A stretch of 64,000 bases of DNA from Apus apus (lineage: Eukaryota > Chordata > Aves > Apodiformes > Apodidae): contig NC_067285.1 in the NCBI RefSeq assembly GCF_020740795.1, positions 38,476,511 to 38,540,510 on the forward strand. Direction: 5' to 3'. This document shows positions 1-12,800 of the stretch, one piece after another. The notes beneath the pieces were generated by a model. It did no database searches. It saw only the letters and a list, made by a program, of their open reading frames with translations, and was not told the origin of the DNA. The translations under genes and the position numbers were made by a program. Position 1 is the first letter of the stretch. Each line of letters starts with the position of its first letter.

Positions 1-3000
1 GTGCTCTAGCATCCCACTGACAGGGAATGGTCTAGCCATGCTTTGCCAGGCACCCAAGGAAATAAAAAGGGATTCAGGTCAATTTGACAAACATGGAAAA
101 CAACAAAAAACAAACAACCAAAACACCCCTTCCCTCTAGCCTACAGAGCAACTGGCAAATCCCCAGCCTAGACCGAGAAAGTTAAACACCACGATTTTCA
201 CAAGCACTGAATTCTACCAGGCTTTCCTTGTTGCTCTTAGTCACACCAACCCAGGAAGGGGGTGGGGCAAGGGAATGATAAAAGGGGTTATTATTAGTTT
301 AAAAAACAACATGTTTGTGCTGAAGAGGCAAAATGGACTCATGCAGGTGCAGCCCCACCACCTAAAAGCCTTTCTCATGGGATAAGCAGCACTTTTCCTT
401 TAGGGAACCATTACTGCTACAGACTTTACAGACAAATTCTCAGCACGGCAAGACCTGAAGGACAAAATTCAAGGGATTTGGGCAGGGAAGATGCTGCAGC
501 AACTCAGGAGCTCCCTCCGTACCTTTGCACCCTTCAGTGTTTCAATGCAAGAAAAAGAATCACCAACCTGCTCTTCCTGGGTGCCCCTTAGGAACCTATG
601 GAAGAAGAACACTTGTCACTTGCAGCTGGCTTTTCAGTCACTGCTACATTCCAAAAAAACATGTGGACTATCAGAAAATTCCCTCATCCTGTTTATTTAT
701 GTAATCTCATATACATTTATTTTTCCTTCAAAACCACACTGCCCAGTTGGCTCCTGTGAGGGCTGAGGTGTTCACCTGCCCCGCCAAGCAGCCAAGCAAA
801 GAGGCAGGATGTGACCAGTGCTGTTCGGACATGCAGCACTCCCAGCTAAATGGGAAGAGCAGGAGGAAAAACTTGCACAAGACCTTTAGAAGAGCAGAGG
901 AAAGGGAGCATGAACATAGAAAAGACTGTTTAGATGGTACAAACACAGTTTAAAACTAGCTTTAAACACCTCACTGCCACATGTTTGATCCCCTAACAAG
1001 GTCTGAGAACAAGCAGCCACAAGGTGTTCTGATGCCTTCCAGATCAGCCTGACACTCAACCTGCCTAAACACTCAAGGTGAAACAGTGGTAAAAAGCCTC
1101 TAAGGGCTGGAAGGTTTTTAAATATCTGGTAAAGCAGATTTGAATTGAGGCTATGCTATTTTTAAGACAATACCTTCCTGATTAACTTGGTATTGGCGTT
1201 CAGCACCCTGTGCCAGGGCACTGCACATCTTCACTGACATTCAGAGTACTTCAAACAGGCTTTTACCATCTCCCAGCACAGGCCTCAGGACAGAGCTGTT
1301 CCCTGGAGCTTTTAAAACATCTTTCCACAAGGAAAACCAAATCTGAAACTAAGCTTTCAAATACTGCACAAATCCTACAACAATCCCCCACTGTAAGGAG
1401 GAGGACTGAGATTAGAAACATGCTCCCTGAGCTACATTTTTCTCCAGCCATCTCCTTGAAATACTGTTTCAAGCTTCCCTTCTACAACAGCTTTTATTCT
1501 TGTCCAGAAGCCACTGGTTATTGGCTCCAAATGCCATTGATCCACCAACCCCTTTTTTCTTCACCAACAAAGGTACCAAAGGCCCAGGTCTCTGCAGCAT
1601 TTGGTTTATGAAGGTTCTTTAAGGAAGAAAAATTAGTAAACAGCAGATTTACACAGAAACAAGTGCAAAGGTAAATGGGAGAGAGACAGAGCTTTTCAGT
1701 TCCAGAAATGTTGATGGGAAGCAGTACAACATTTCCTTCTTCCCTTTGGGAGCTATGAAAGAACAGCAGAGACACCTCAACAAAGGGCATGAGTTTGAAT
1801 TTCTGTCTTAGGAAGGGTAGTTGCACTATTCCAAACTTCCCATCAGCAAAGAAACCAGAGAAGAAGAAGCAGGACTCAGAAAAGGAGAAGGCAAACTAAG
1901 TTTTCTTCCATACTTGTGTGGCAGGACACTGTTCTCCTCTCTTAGTGGCTTTTCATCCTGGCTCTTGAGCTTCCCATCCTGCCAAAAGGGAACATTCACC
2001 CATCAGTGGCACTACACCCAGACTCCAGCTTCACCCCTGCCACGCTACACTGGGAGATGTTCCATTTCTATTTCAGGAACACTGCTCTGTCCCTCTGTGG
2101 CACAGAGCTGTACTGGGCACATGGAAGTGCCCCAACACCAGCCCCCCCCCCCCCACCCAGGAGCAGCTCTACAGGCTTTCCTGTTGCTGTGAACAAACAA
2201 GGTGACTTCACATTTTAGAGATGGACTCTTAACCATGTCCAGTGACCTCCTTTCACCAGAAGGTATGAGAATCTTCACAGGCACCATTTTTTATTTGAAC
2301 AGCAGAGGCTGAACAGGCTTTTTAAAGACTGATGAATGAGACAAATCCTCTCTGCCAGGAAAGGAAACAAGTCCTCCCTGGGTCACAGCCTCAGCCATGT
2401 ACCCACACCCAGCACACTGGAACACAGCTGCCAAACAGCAGGCACTTGCCAGCACAGGGAGTGCTGGCAGAGCCACCCACACCTGCATCCCTCTCAAGTT
2501 GCAACCGCAACATCAGTGGAGCCATCCCATTTCTGCAACTGCAAACTGCCACCACATCAAGCACCACCAACCAGTTTTGTGGCAAAAGAGAAGGTTGTTC
2601 TGAAACGGCTTTTTTGCAGGTTGGCCCCTTCCTCCCTCGTGGGAACACCCCCTTGGTGCTACAGCACCAGGTGAAGGGCCATAGCCCCCCCACAGGAACC
2701 TGCTCTCAAACCAGGACAGGCAGCAGAGAAGAGCAGCTTTCCTGCCTGCCAGAGAGCTCAACAACTTCTGCTTTCAAGATCAGACTACCTAGTTTTGGGG
2801 CTGGGGGTTTCCTGTTTTAATTCCTACTGGCCAACTGCATTGCACTTAGTTCCTGATTCCTTTTGCTCAATCGTGGCTGTTCTGCTACAGCAAACATCAC
2901 CTTTTTGATAAATGAGTCATGATGCGTAAGTAACTTAACTAAAATGATGTGTAATTTTGGTAAAAAAAGGAAAACCAGAACAGTTCAAACAGCCCAGGGG

Positions 3001-3697
3001 AGCCCAGTGAAGGCAACTCTCAAGTGCAGCAGCACATGTGACAATGGCAGAAACAGCCTCCATTACTTTGCAGTTCTCACAGCTGCAAGTTTTGCTCTTC
3101 CAGAGCCAATTCCCAGCAAAAGAACATGCTTTGTTTTACAGAAAAAGCTGCAGAGCAGGTTTTCCCATTTTCAAAGGCAAATTCATTGCTAAAAAGAGAG
3201 TTTCACTTGGGGACTGAGAGTTTTACACTCACTGGGTTTTGCTTAAAAAATACCACTGAATTCACTAATGTTCACTGAGAACAAAGTGATTGATGATGCC
3301 CTCAAAAAAGAATTTTGTCTTCCAGGTTTTACTATTTACCACTCCAGGGGGAATTTCCCTTATTACAATGCAATAAAAATAAAACCAAGTGGGTCTGTGG
3401 TTCCTACAAAGCAGTGAGTCCAGTTTCTCTCTCCTGCTGTATTTTATTAAACAAGTGAAGGGAAACAACAATCACTGTCAAGATTTTGTCAGGCAATGCA
3501 GTGAAGAGCAATGCTTGCAGTATTTTTGTGATGTAAAAAACTTGCCAAAGCTCATTTTGTTTTGGCAGATCCATAATGCCTACTTTTGCCTAATAAGGAA
3601 AGACAAATTGCAAAAACCAAATTTGCCACTCAGGAAAAACAAATAAGCAAAATGAAACCACACTTCAAACACAAGCCAAGAATAGAAGACACATTAC
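1..3697 (-). other. RUFY3: RUFY3 intron 14 (partial)
   Basis: This is intronic sequence downstream of exon 14, still inside the gene because no long-isoform stop has been reached. It contains a short C-run near 2142-2155 and ordinary A/T-rich tracts. I found no further RUFY3 coding exon here and no recognisable interspersed repeat. Confidence 0.6.
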
Positions 3698-3800
3698 CTG
3701 TTTTAGCCAGTTCTTTGCACCTTTTTTGTGTTGCTGGCTGAGGTGGTGACTGTGTGACCATCTGTCCCTTTCCCTCTTCAGCTCTAGTTCAAGTTGGCTC
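3698..3800 (-). CDS. RUFY3: RUFY3 exon 14 (last long-isoform exon seen in window)
   Basis: It encodes [20 protein letters not shown] followed by [14 protein letters not shown], continuing the coiled coil of exon 13 (CG|G = Arg). The acceptor is ATGTTCTAG just right of 3800 and the donor is CAG|GTAATG at 3697; it leaves in phase 0. The first half resembles the QLELELKQE... segment after this point in mammalian RUFY3. The second half differs from the FYVE-isoform sequence I remember, so this may be an alternative long-isoform exon. Phase and splice sites are good; the exact isoform is uncertain. Confidence 0.8.
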
Positions 3801-6800
3801 CTAGAACATGGAATTGTGAGTAGACTGTGGGTTTGTAACACCCAACATCAAGAGCAAAGTAACTGTTTCACCCTCTATTTACACTACAGCAACTGAATCC
3901 CAATTCAAGAGCTGAAAACTGCCTGTTTGAGTAAAACGTTAAGGCATAATATGTCCTGAGGGAAAAATGTAAAAGCTCCTTTAATTTCAGCACAAGTTTT
4001 GCAGGAAATAAACCTGTTGACTAAGCCTGCAAGTCCTTAAAAAAACAGGTATTCATCTATTAGAGAACTGTTGATCAGGGCCCCATTCAAAAAGACACAC
4101 TTCAATTTGTCAACTGTTACAGAACAGGCTCTGGAACCCAAGTCAACATCCTTGACCTTTTACCAAAGCCATCCACAGGGGATGGATGGACTGTGCCTCC
4201 CTGAGAGCTGTGACAATTCTCCTGACACCTCACCTGAAAGTGGGGCTTGGTGCTCGTGGAGCATCTGAGGGCTCCTCCCTGGGAGTGCTTTGCAGCCTGC
4301 TCTGCTCCTGACCTTGGCTGAGCAATAGCATGTGAACAAGTCAGGACGGGGGCCAAAGCAGGAGAGGTGAGCCCAGTGGGCTGCAGGCAGGATGGATGGG
4401 CTGTTTCACAGACCCCAAAAGCCCTGGTCTGCCCTGTTAGAAGGGATGACACATGCTCCTCCCAGGCTGCTAAGCAGGGGTGTCAGCCCCAGGGAGGGCT
4501 GCCTACCAACCACTGCAGCACCCTCTAGTAGCTCCCTGCTTTAGAAACTCAGTGAAATAAAGGAGTACAGCCTCCCAGTAAAGGAGGCCAAATCATTTTG
4601 ATGCTGTCATCTGAAAGGTCCAACTGATGCAAAAAACAGACCAATGTGCAAATGCCCTTCCTGGGCAGCTACACAGCAAGTTCAACTGACTCAGTATAAG
4701 GTGCACACATGGAGAGGATACATTCCCCCTTTTTCCCCAGAACCCTGCTAAGCTCACCCATGTACTCCCAGGCCCTGGTAAGAATTTCTGACAAGAGCCA
4801 TTTGCTGGTTTTATGGGCACCCTGGGTAACTTTCTGAAAAAGGAAACAAAAAGCTGTGCCAGGAAGGGAGGAGGGGACATAAAACCCCCGTATCCAGCAG
4901 TGTTTCCACCCAATTAATTCAAGTGACCTTGCAACAAATTGAAGCTGCCTCATGGCTGCAGAAGGGGAGATGCTCTTCTATTTAAAGGTAAGAAGATATC
5001 TCTGCTTTCCTGACACTGGTAACCTGATGACACTGCAGGGGAAAATATGATAGCCCTCACCAAGTTCTTTACGTTTGGGTTCGAGCTTTTTGGTTGCCTC
5101 CCAGCAAAACTGAGATCAGTTTCAGCAGTCAGATTGACAACCAGGACTGACAAGCCCTGCTCCAAACTCTCCAGTGTTACCTTTAAGGGAAGACTTAACT
5201 GCAAATGGTTTGCTTTTACTGTTACCTTTAGATTCCAAATTGTTATTTTACAGTGGAAAGTCTGATGCAAGGGTAGACTTTGGAGGGGTCTATGTTGCTG
5301 TCAGAGACCTGGCTGGGCATTGAGGCACACACCAGTGAACCTTCATTCCCTCCAGCAGGCTAACCCACAACGCGGCCTCAGTGCAGGCTGAGCATCTCCC
5401 CAGCACCTCCAACAGCTTTGTGCTGACCTCTGTCCTGTCTTCTCCCTGGTTATCGCCCCAACAAATCTCCCCACAGTGCAGAAAGCCCCCATGGACATTT
5501 CTGTGGTCAGAAAAATGCCCTGACCTTTCACTGCCACCCAAGGGAAGCCCTGCAATCTGCTTCTGACGTTCCATTGCCACACAAGGTTCGTATTTTTGCT
5601 AGTGGTGTCTGCTGACCAAGCAGTTCTTTTGCATCTTCTTCTGATCTGATTTATCCCAAGTTGTAACTTCAACCACACACCTATGAAAAGATTTGCCATC
5701 TCCCAAAGCATCCCACCTCCCCCAGAGGCATCAACAAATCCCACTTGTCTCTCTCCACCTCCAACCCCCTGAACTCCTCTGCGACCACCCTGCCCGCTTC
5801 CTGCTGGACCCAGTAAAACCAGCTCAGCAAACAGATCAGAACAAGATCTCTTCACCGCTGCCTGGAGAGCTCTTCCACCTCGAGCTGGAGGCTGTTGATT
5901 TTGTCCCCAAACTCCTGCTTGAAGAGCCGGTTGTCCTGCTGGGCCAGCTGACGGTCCTTCTCTGCCTGCCGCAATCTGGATTGGAGCCACATGAACTTGT
6001 GATAAAAAACAAAAGCCACGGTGGGGAGGAAGACTGAGTTCAACCAACAAACTTAAAAAAAACAAACCAACCAAGTGAAAAGGTAAAGAAAAGAAAAAAA
6101 TAAAAGGAATGGTAAAAACAATGGAAAGGAGAAAAAGCTCTTAAAGAAAAGCAGGATGTAGGTGAACCAGGCAGAAGCTCTGATTTTCAATGGTTTTTAT
6201 TCTATTACTACAGTTTACAGCCATTAGATGGAAAACATAAAACATCACTTTTATCCAGATTCAAAGCAAACCTCAGGTACACAGGATTTTAAGTCGGGTT
6301 TGATTTTAAATGTACGTTACATTTCAGCTTTACACGTGTAACTGGAACTTGCAACATAGGTTAGCTACTATACTGGGAATTAGTGCATTTTCCTGGTCTC
6401 TTCCACGGGCTGCCAGGTTGGCTCCCACACCCAGGCAGTGGCACCCCAAGGCATCTCTGCTTGGGGCCTGACATCAGAAACAGCCAGGTCCTCATTCTGC
6501 CTTGTTTCAGCCTTACTGTGACACCAAACAAAACCAGCCCAATCCCCTCTTCCTACAGCAGAAATCTGGGGAGGGGCAGGGTTGGTTATCTGCTCTAACT
6601 AGCGGTTTGGATACCTTGGTGAAAGCTTCCAGCTTCTTATTATTGTTTTTCTCCAGGTAGTTCAAATGCGTCTCCAGTAAAAGGTGAAGTTTATACTCCC
6701 AAGCGTGCTACTTGGGCATGGCCCAGAGATTTACAACAGGTCCCCAAGGCTGCCTAGAAGCCCCTGAAATGCCTCAGGTGGTGGCACATGCCTGGGCACC

Positions 6801-9800
6801 CAGTTGGGCTGAGCCTCACAGGGTTTTCAACCTACCTAGTGAGACTCACCCGGTGTTCTTTCCCCAGTTACTGCCCCGAGGAGCACTATCCCACGGGACA
6901 AAGCAAGAACTGGCACCCAAGAATTCTACAGGCATCTCACCAGAGCAGAAAAGCCCCTGTGCAACACAGCAACCCCCCCAGCTGCGATCTTCTTGAAGTA
7001 AAAAAGATCTCTAGGAGCACTTCCAACCTGAAGCCTGTGACAGGCCAGCACTGTGCACTTGGGCAGCCAGAGGGAAGAGGATATTGGTTTATAATAGTCC
7101 AAGCTACAGTTACTTTAAGTTTTTGCACTGGAGTGTTAAATTGGCAATTATTTCTCCTGCTGAGAGAGCTTTTTCCAAGCTTTAGCTGTTACCTTTCAGT
7201 AGCAAATTCCACTTGCACTGAGAAACCCAGAGGCAAACGAAGGAAGTGCAATAATAAAAGGCAACTCTCCCTTTTCAACCACTAACTACTCAGGCAAGGA
7301 ATGGTCAAGTACCAAATTACCATTTCCACCCCACACCACACTGCACATCTGATTCCTCTCCCTTTTGCATCTTTTTGTTGAAGCATTAGAGGATAAAGAT
7401 CAGATTATTTATTGTAAAATGTGTAACTTCCCTTTCCTGGAAGAGGACAGACCTACCAACACACTTCTCAGCTTCCTTCTGTCAGGCAGAACTGCAGTGT
7501 CTAAGAGGGATTCATGGCAGAGGTAGAAGGCAATGCAAAGGTAAGGAGGTTTCCACTGAACTTACCACTCTATCATGTTACTCTAAGACATCTAGCTACT
7601 AATTCTGGACACATGAAGTTTAAAGGAATAAGGGTAAGTCCCACCCTCCCACCAAGGGAGTTGGGAGCAGCCTGGGTGACAGCAGGGTTGGCCTTCCCCA
7701 TGACGTGCCGAGTCGCGCCCCTTCGCCCGGCACCTGGGGCTGAGCCCACCCAGCACAAGTCAGCGGGGAACGGCTTCGGGGGACGCACACAAACTACTTT
7801 CAACAACTTCCAGGGATGCATTTTTTTTTTATGCCTACTTCACAAAAAGGGGAACACAGAAAACTAGCTGACTTGCCAGAGCTGGCCAATCTGATATTGG
7901 CTGGACCAATGCACCCGTGCATTGCAATCCACAACTGCTGAAGATAGGGAATGCATCGCCGGGATGTACGGAGCCAACCATCTCCCAGTCCTTATGTTGT
8001 GTTTTTATTGGCCAACTCCTTGGTTCTTTAACACAGCTTAAAGGGCAAAGTTAGGGATTTTCACACCCAACCCTAAATCTCTGAAGAAAAAAAAAAACCT
8101 CACTGGTTTTAAAAATTCAGCAAATTCCAAATCAACTTTAGGTGACAATTAACATTTTAACAGTTGCTTTTAGCAATTCTCAAGTTCTCCCCTCATAAAT
8201 GAGTTCTGATGTCAGGAGCTGTGATGTGACCAGACATAAAAATGTCTAATGATGCTTCTGGATCAGTTTGTTTGCTGCACTATTTAAGGTTTTTGCCTGT
8301 TTCACCAAATCCTTTTCACTGTATAAATGAGAATGAGGATGATAAGAAAATGGAAAAAAAATAAGAACAGCAAGAGAAAGAGAGCAAATCAATTAGCCAA
8401 GTAGATGTAATAAAATATTTTCAAATACACATTTTCTATAAATAAAACAACCTTTTTAAAAAAGAATCATTCAGAATATAAGCCCTAAAATGAGAGCATT
8501 AATTTAGTACATTGACTTACTCATTAAACAAGTCCCAGCCACATTGCTGAGAGCTACTGCTTTCCCCTGGTTTTCTCAGAGCTAGCAAGAGTCAAGGCAA
8601 TTTCCTGAGACTGAAGTTCTGAACCTTTGGCCAAACCACCAGAGAGCCTGGCTTCAAGAACAAGACAAAAGGGGAAAAGGAGCACTGCTCCTTCTCAAAT
8701 CCATCAGACTTGGATGCTGAGGCCCTCCTACTTCCATGAGAGTTAGTAACAGGAGAGCAAGACAGTCATTGGGATGGAACTTGGCCCAGTCCGAATGGAT
8801 ATTTAGCCTATGGGCTACCTCTGCCAACCTCTAGAGGCAGCCAGGCTGCCCTCATCTCCCTCTATTTACTGTCACAGGAGGATGTTTTTCAAGCTTATCT
8901 CCCTCAGAAAGTACCAGGCTGTTCATAAAAGAGAATGGTTCAATTAAGGGTGCCTTTTTCCAAGAGATCTGGAATAACCAAGCATCTCTGAGTCCAGCCT
9001 CTGCTGCACACTTGTCCTTCCTCCTCCCACTGAAATCCTGTCCTAAACATTCAAGCACTTCTCTCAAATCATATCTCTATTTTTTTTATCAGTGCTGATG
9101 GAGACAGTGAATGACTTGTGATGACTGGTTAACATCCAAAAGTGCAGCTGATGTAGTTAAACAAAGCTGCTGTGTTAATTACTGGTTTAGTAGCATATTC
9201 TTTTTCAATTGAAAGCCCTCCTGCAAAATCCTTCCAACAGCACCTCAAAAATCACAGCTCTCCCATGTGGCTCAGTTTAGCAGTGGCTAAGCCAAGCACT
9301 CAGACCCTCACCTGGTTCCTTCAGGGTCTGTGGGACACCAACACTACAGCACATAAGTGATTTTATAATTGCACAAGTTTCCATTTTTTTACCTTTGTTC
9401 CAGCTGTTTGATGGTGGCAGCCATCTGATTTGTTTTTTCTTCCAAACGACTGTTTAATTCACTCTTCTGTTTCGCTCCCATGTCTGAACTCTGGAAAAAG
9501 GAGTGTGGTGGGTTTTTTACAAGCAGCAGCAAAACCAAAACCAACCATGTAGCATGTGAGGCAGACGGGGCAGCAGAGAGGCAGGGAAAGGTGCTTAAAA
9601 AGGCCAGGTCAATATTGCAAGGACATTTAGCCATACAGGTGCAGGCTACAGCTGCACAACACCATAAATGGTGCATAAAGCATGGTAATGCAGTACCTGC
9701 TAATACCGTGCAACTGTTTTGCACACAATGATTGGCCAAGGATAGCAGAAGAAACTCTTGCCTGTTCTAAAGTTTATTTTCATATTTCTTGGAGCATTTT

Positions 9801-12800
9801 GTCTTGCTCTTTGCCTTAAGTCTGCTTTGTCATCACACAGTGTTGTATGGAATTATACCCTGTGCCTTCCAATATTAGGTTGCACTGGAACAGAAGCTCA
9901 GCTTTTGTACCACAGAACAGGAGGTGGTTTCCACATTTCCAGATCTGCCTACAGAGGAAGTGTGTTTTCCTTTGACCTTCAACATGTTCCACTGCTCAGG
10001 TACTTGCAGCAAGACAGAAGCAGACTGTACAGCCCGTAACCCTTGCACACCTACCACCTTTTCAATAGGTAGTGGGGAAAAAAAAACAAGAGCCATCGCT
10101 TTTCTCTGGAATTCACTGCATTTGATTATTTCCCTACCTGCAGCTTGAAGGACAGTTCATGCTTTAGGGCCCTAAGATCATCCAGTTGCTGTCTGAGTGC
10201 CACCAGCGTATCTTGCTTCTCACAAACATCCTTCTCCAGCATCTTCATGGCCAGCTCCATCTCCTGTCGCATCCCAATCTGCACCTCCAGCTCTTTCTCC
10301 ACATCCTGGAACACATGGGTCAGTCAGCATTTACCAGGCAGCTTTCCTCACCATCCATGAGAAAAGCACCCTCAACTGGTGCTCCTGCCAGCACCGTCAC
10401 TACCCTAGGAGCACGCTGCTGTTTCCTGAGAACCTTCTGCTCAGGCACTTTTCTCCCCACCAGCTGAACACAGTTCAGATAGTGGCAATACCCTTATCTG
10501 CAAGGGGGATGTGTCAGACTAGTACACTGCTCATTCTGAGAAAGAGCCCTCAAACTGACCAACACAGACACAAAATCAACATTGCTTCTCACCAGACTGT
10601 CTCAGATCCAGCTGAAGCAGGCAGACAAGAATCAGAGATAAGTCCCCTGGCCCACCATTTTCAAAAGTGATTGCCCAGCATGGAGCTATTATGTGAATAA
10701 GCCCTTTGTGGTGAGCTCCAAGCTCATGCAGTTCTTACCAGCCGCAGCTGAGTCTCCTCCTTTAACTGTTTTCGTGCCTCAGTCAGTGCATGTCCATCAG
10801 CAGTTCTGTCTTTAGCGACCTAAGTTAATTAAGACACCAAATTAGCTTGCCACTATAGTGCATTAACCTCACATTTGCTGACCATTTTCCCCACCCCTTT
10901 GGAAACAAATTCAGCAACTATCAAAACTCAGTGCTTTGTTCAGTAAAGGCAACATTGCAGCTCCCCTGGCAAAAATCTTCTTCCCTGTTCCCAAGGTGCT
11001 CAGGTCACGTCCAGGGACAGGAATTAAATGCACAGACTGCCTGTTTTCAGGACTTGCATGGTACACTAAGTACAGTTACAACACCTCAGAAAAGGATCTG
11101 ATGGGTTTTAAAACTGAAACCAGGTTCTGCCATAGTCACTGACACTTTCAATAAAGCAACAAAACAAGAGGACAGAACCTACCCCCATTTCCAAAAAGGG
11201 TAGCACTGCAGGCCAAAAAAGCAGAATTCCTACGTCCACATTTTCCTGCCACCCCCTCAGTAAATCACCCCTGCTCCTCCTGTTCCATCTGACACCTCTA
11301 TGCAGCAGGCCAGAACACACTGCAGCAGCTCTGAGCATGCTCACAGTCTCATCAGCAACAGCCAGGCAGGATTTACTGTGGCAAGGGCCCATCTGCTACC
11401 TCTGTGGAGGATCCACCTGGAGCTGCTCTTCTCTACAGCAGCTTAGTGTGACATACATATGGAAATAGTCTCTTCCAAGCACTTCTAAGTCAAATTTGGG
11501 CTGGGACTGCCCAAAAGGTGCCATGATCGTTCATACACACCAACCTTACGATTGGACTCTAAGAGGTATGAACCTTCTTCTTTGACCCGTTCCATCTCTT
11601 CTTGCAGTGTAATAATCCTGTTGTTGGCAACGGCAAGCTGTGGACAAAACAGTAACATATAAAAAACATACTTGACCATTTTTCCCCCCTCTTCAGACAT
11701 CTTCTGTACTCTTTTAAACTCCAAGTGAAAAAAAAATATTTGGAGTCACAAGAAAGACAGTTCAGCCTGTACCATGGCGAAAGACCATCTGAAAAAGCAT
11801 CAGTTAGTGTGATGGATTTCCAGTATCAGCTAAAACAAACTTCCCAACCTATTTTGGTTGCTATCTTTCACTAAAGTTATTGGCTCCTTCAGGTCCTACC
11901 TCCTAGACTGCATAGCAAGGTTAGCACAGCCTGGCAGAAATCCTCATTCCACTCCTCTTCCCAAAGATAACAAGAAATAACATGAGCACATGGCAGCTAA
12001 GTTTTGTTAACTTTTAGCAATTGAAATCTATTACCAGGAAATAAATACTTGTGTGGGTTTGCTAAAGCTTCAGTAGTTTGGGCACACTGCTAGTCAGAGC
12101 ACCTGAGATATAAGATTCATCTGGGCAGGAGAAGCTCGATGAGAACCTCATCAGAGAAGGAGGATTTGGGTGGACATGGGGGATCAGTGGCACACACCAC
12201 CCTTAGCAGACAGAACATCTGCCTCAGAGTGTGTGGCTGAAGGCCAAACCAACTTTAGAAAACTCCTTCTGGCTTTGTAAACCCTACCTACGGTAAAGCC
12301 TGGCAGGCCAGAAAAGCTCAGTGAGGTTCCACAACATCAGAAAGGTTAGGTGACAAACTGAAACAGAAATTACCCTGATAAAACTGAATCTTTGCTACAG
12401 CTCAAGCCAAACCCACAAATTGATGCCAACACGTGACACAGTTCATTTACTACACCCTGCAAACAGCCCTGGTCAGCACAGCATCTTCTGTTGTCACGTA
12501 CAGTCTTGCTTTGAACTACTTGTAATTTTCACTAAGACATAAACAAGGAAATTATTAAAAATAAAAAACTACTTCAGTCAATGTTGCAATTAATCTCCTG
12601 GGTACCATGTCTAATGGGCACCGCACTTGTGCTCTGCAGGTAATAAATCAAAAGCCACTTACTACAGAAGAACTGAGAAAGGGAGCCTCTACTGCAGACC
12701 ATCTTTTAATCAATAAAAACAATGAATTGCAAAAAACATTTCTTACTCCTTAATTACAGGAGTGCATACACTAGCTTCCATCACTACAGCTTCTCATCAT

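Larger units (their letters stand above)
5976..8245 (-). other. RUFY3: 3' UTR of the short RUFY3 isoform / intron of the long isoform
   Basis: For the short isoform this is sequence downstream of the stop in exon 12b; for the long isoform it is intron 12. Three canonical AATAAA signals (minus strand) lie here at 8004-8009, 7408-7413 and 6196-6201. The short mRNA may therefore have 3' UTRs from about 0.25 to 2.1 kb. No coding exon was recognised. Confidence 0.55.

Noticed and set aside
2332-2820. 162-codon plus-strand frame
   Set aside because: It is antisense to RUFY3 inside an intron, with overlapping frames of similar length on both strands and no domain.
5343-6074. 243-codon minus-strand frame overlapping RUFY3 exon 13
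   Set aside because: It is in a different frame from exon 13, which occupies 5856-5975 with good splice sites. Its sequence has no conserved motif.
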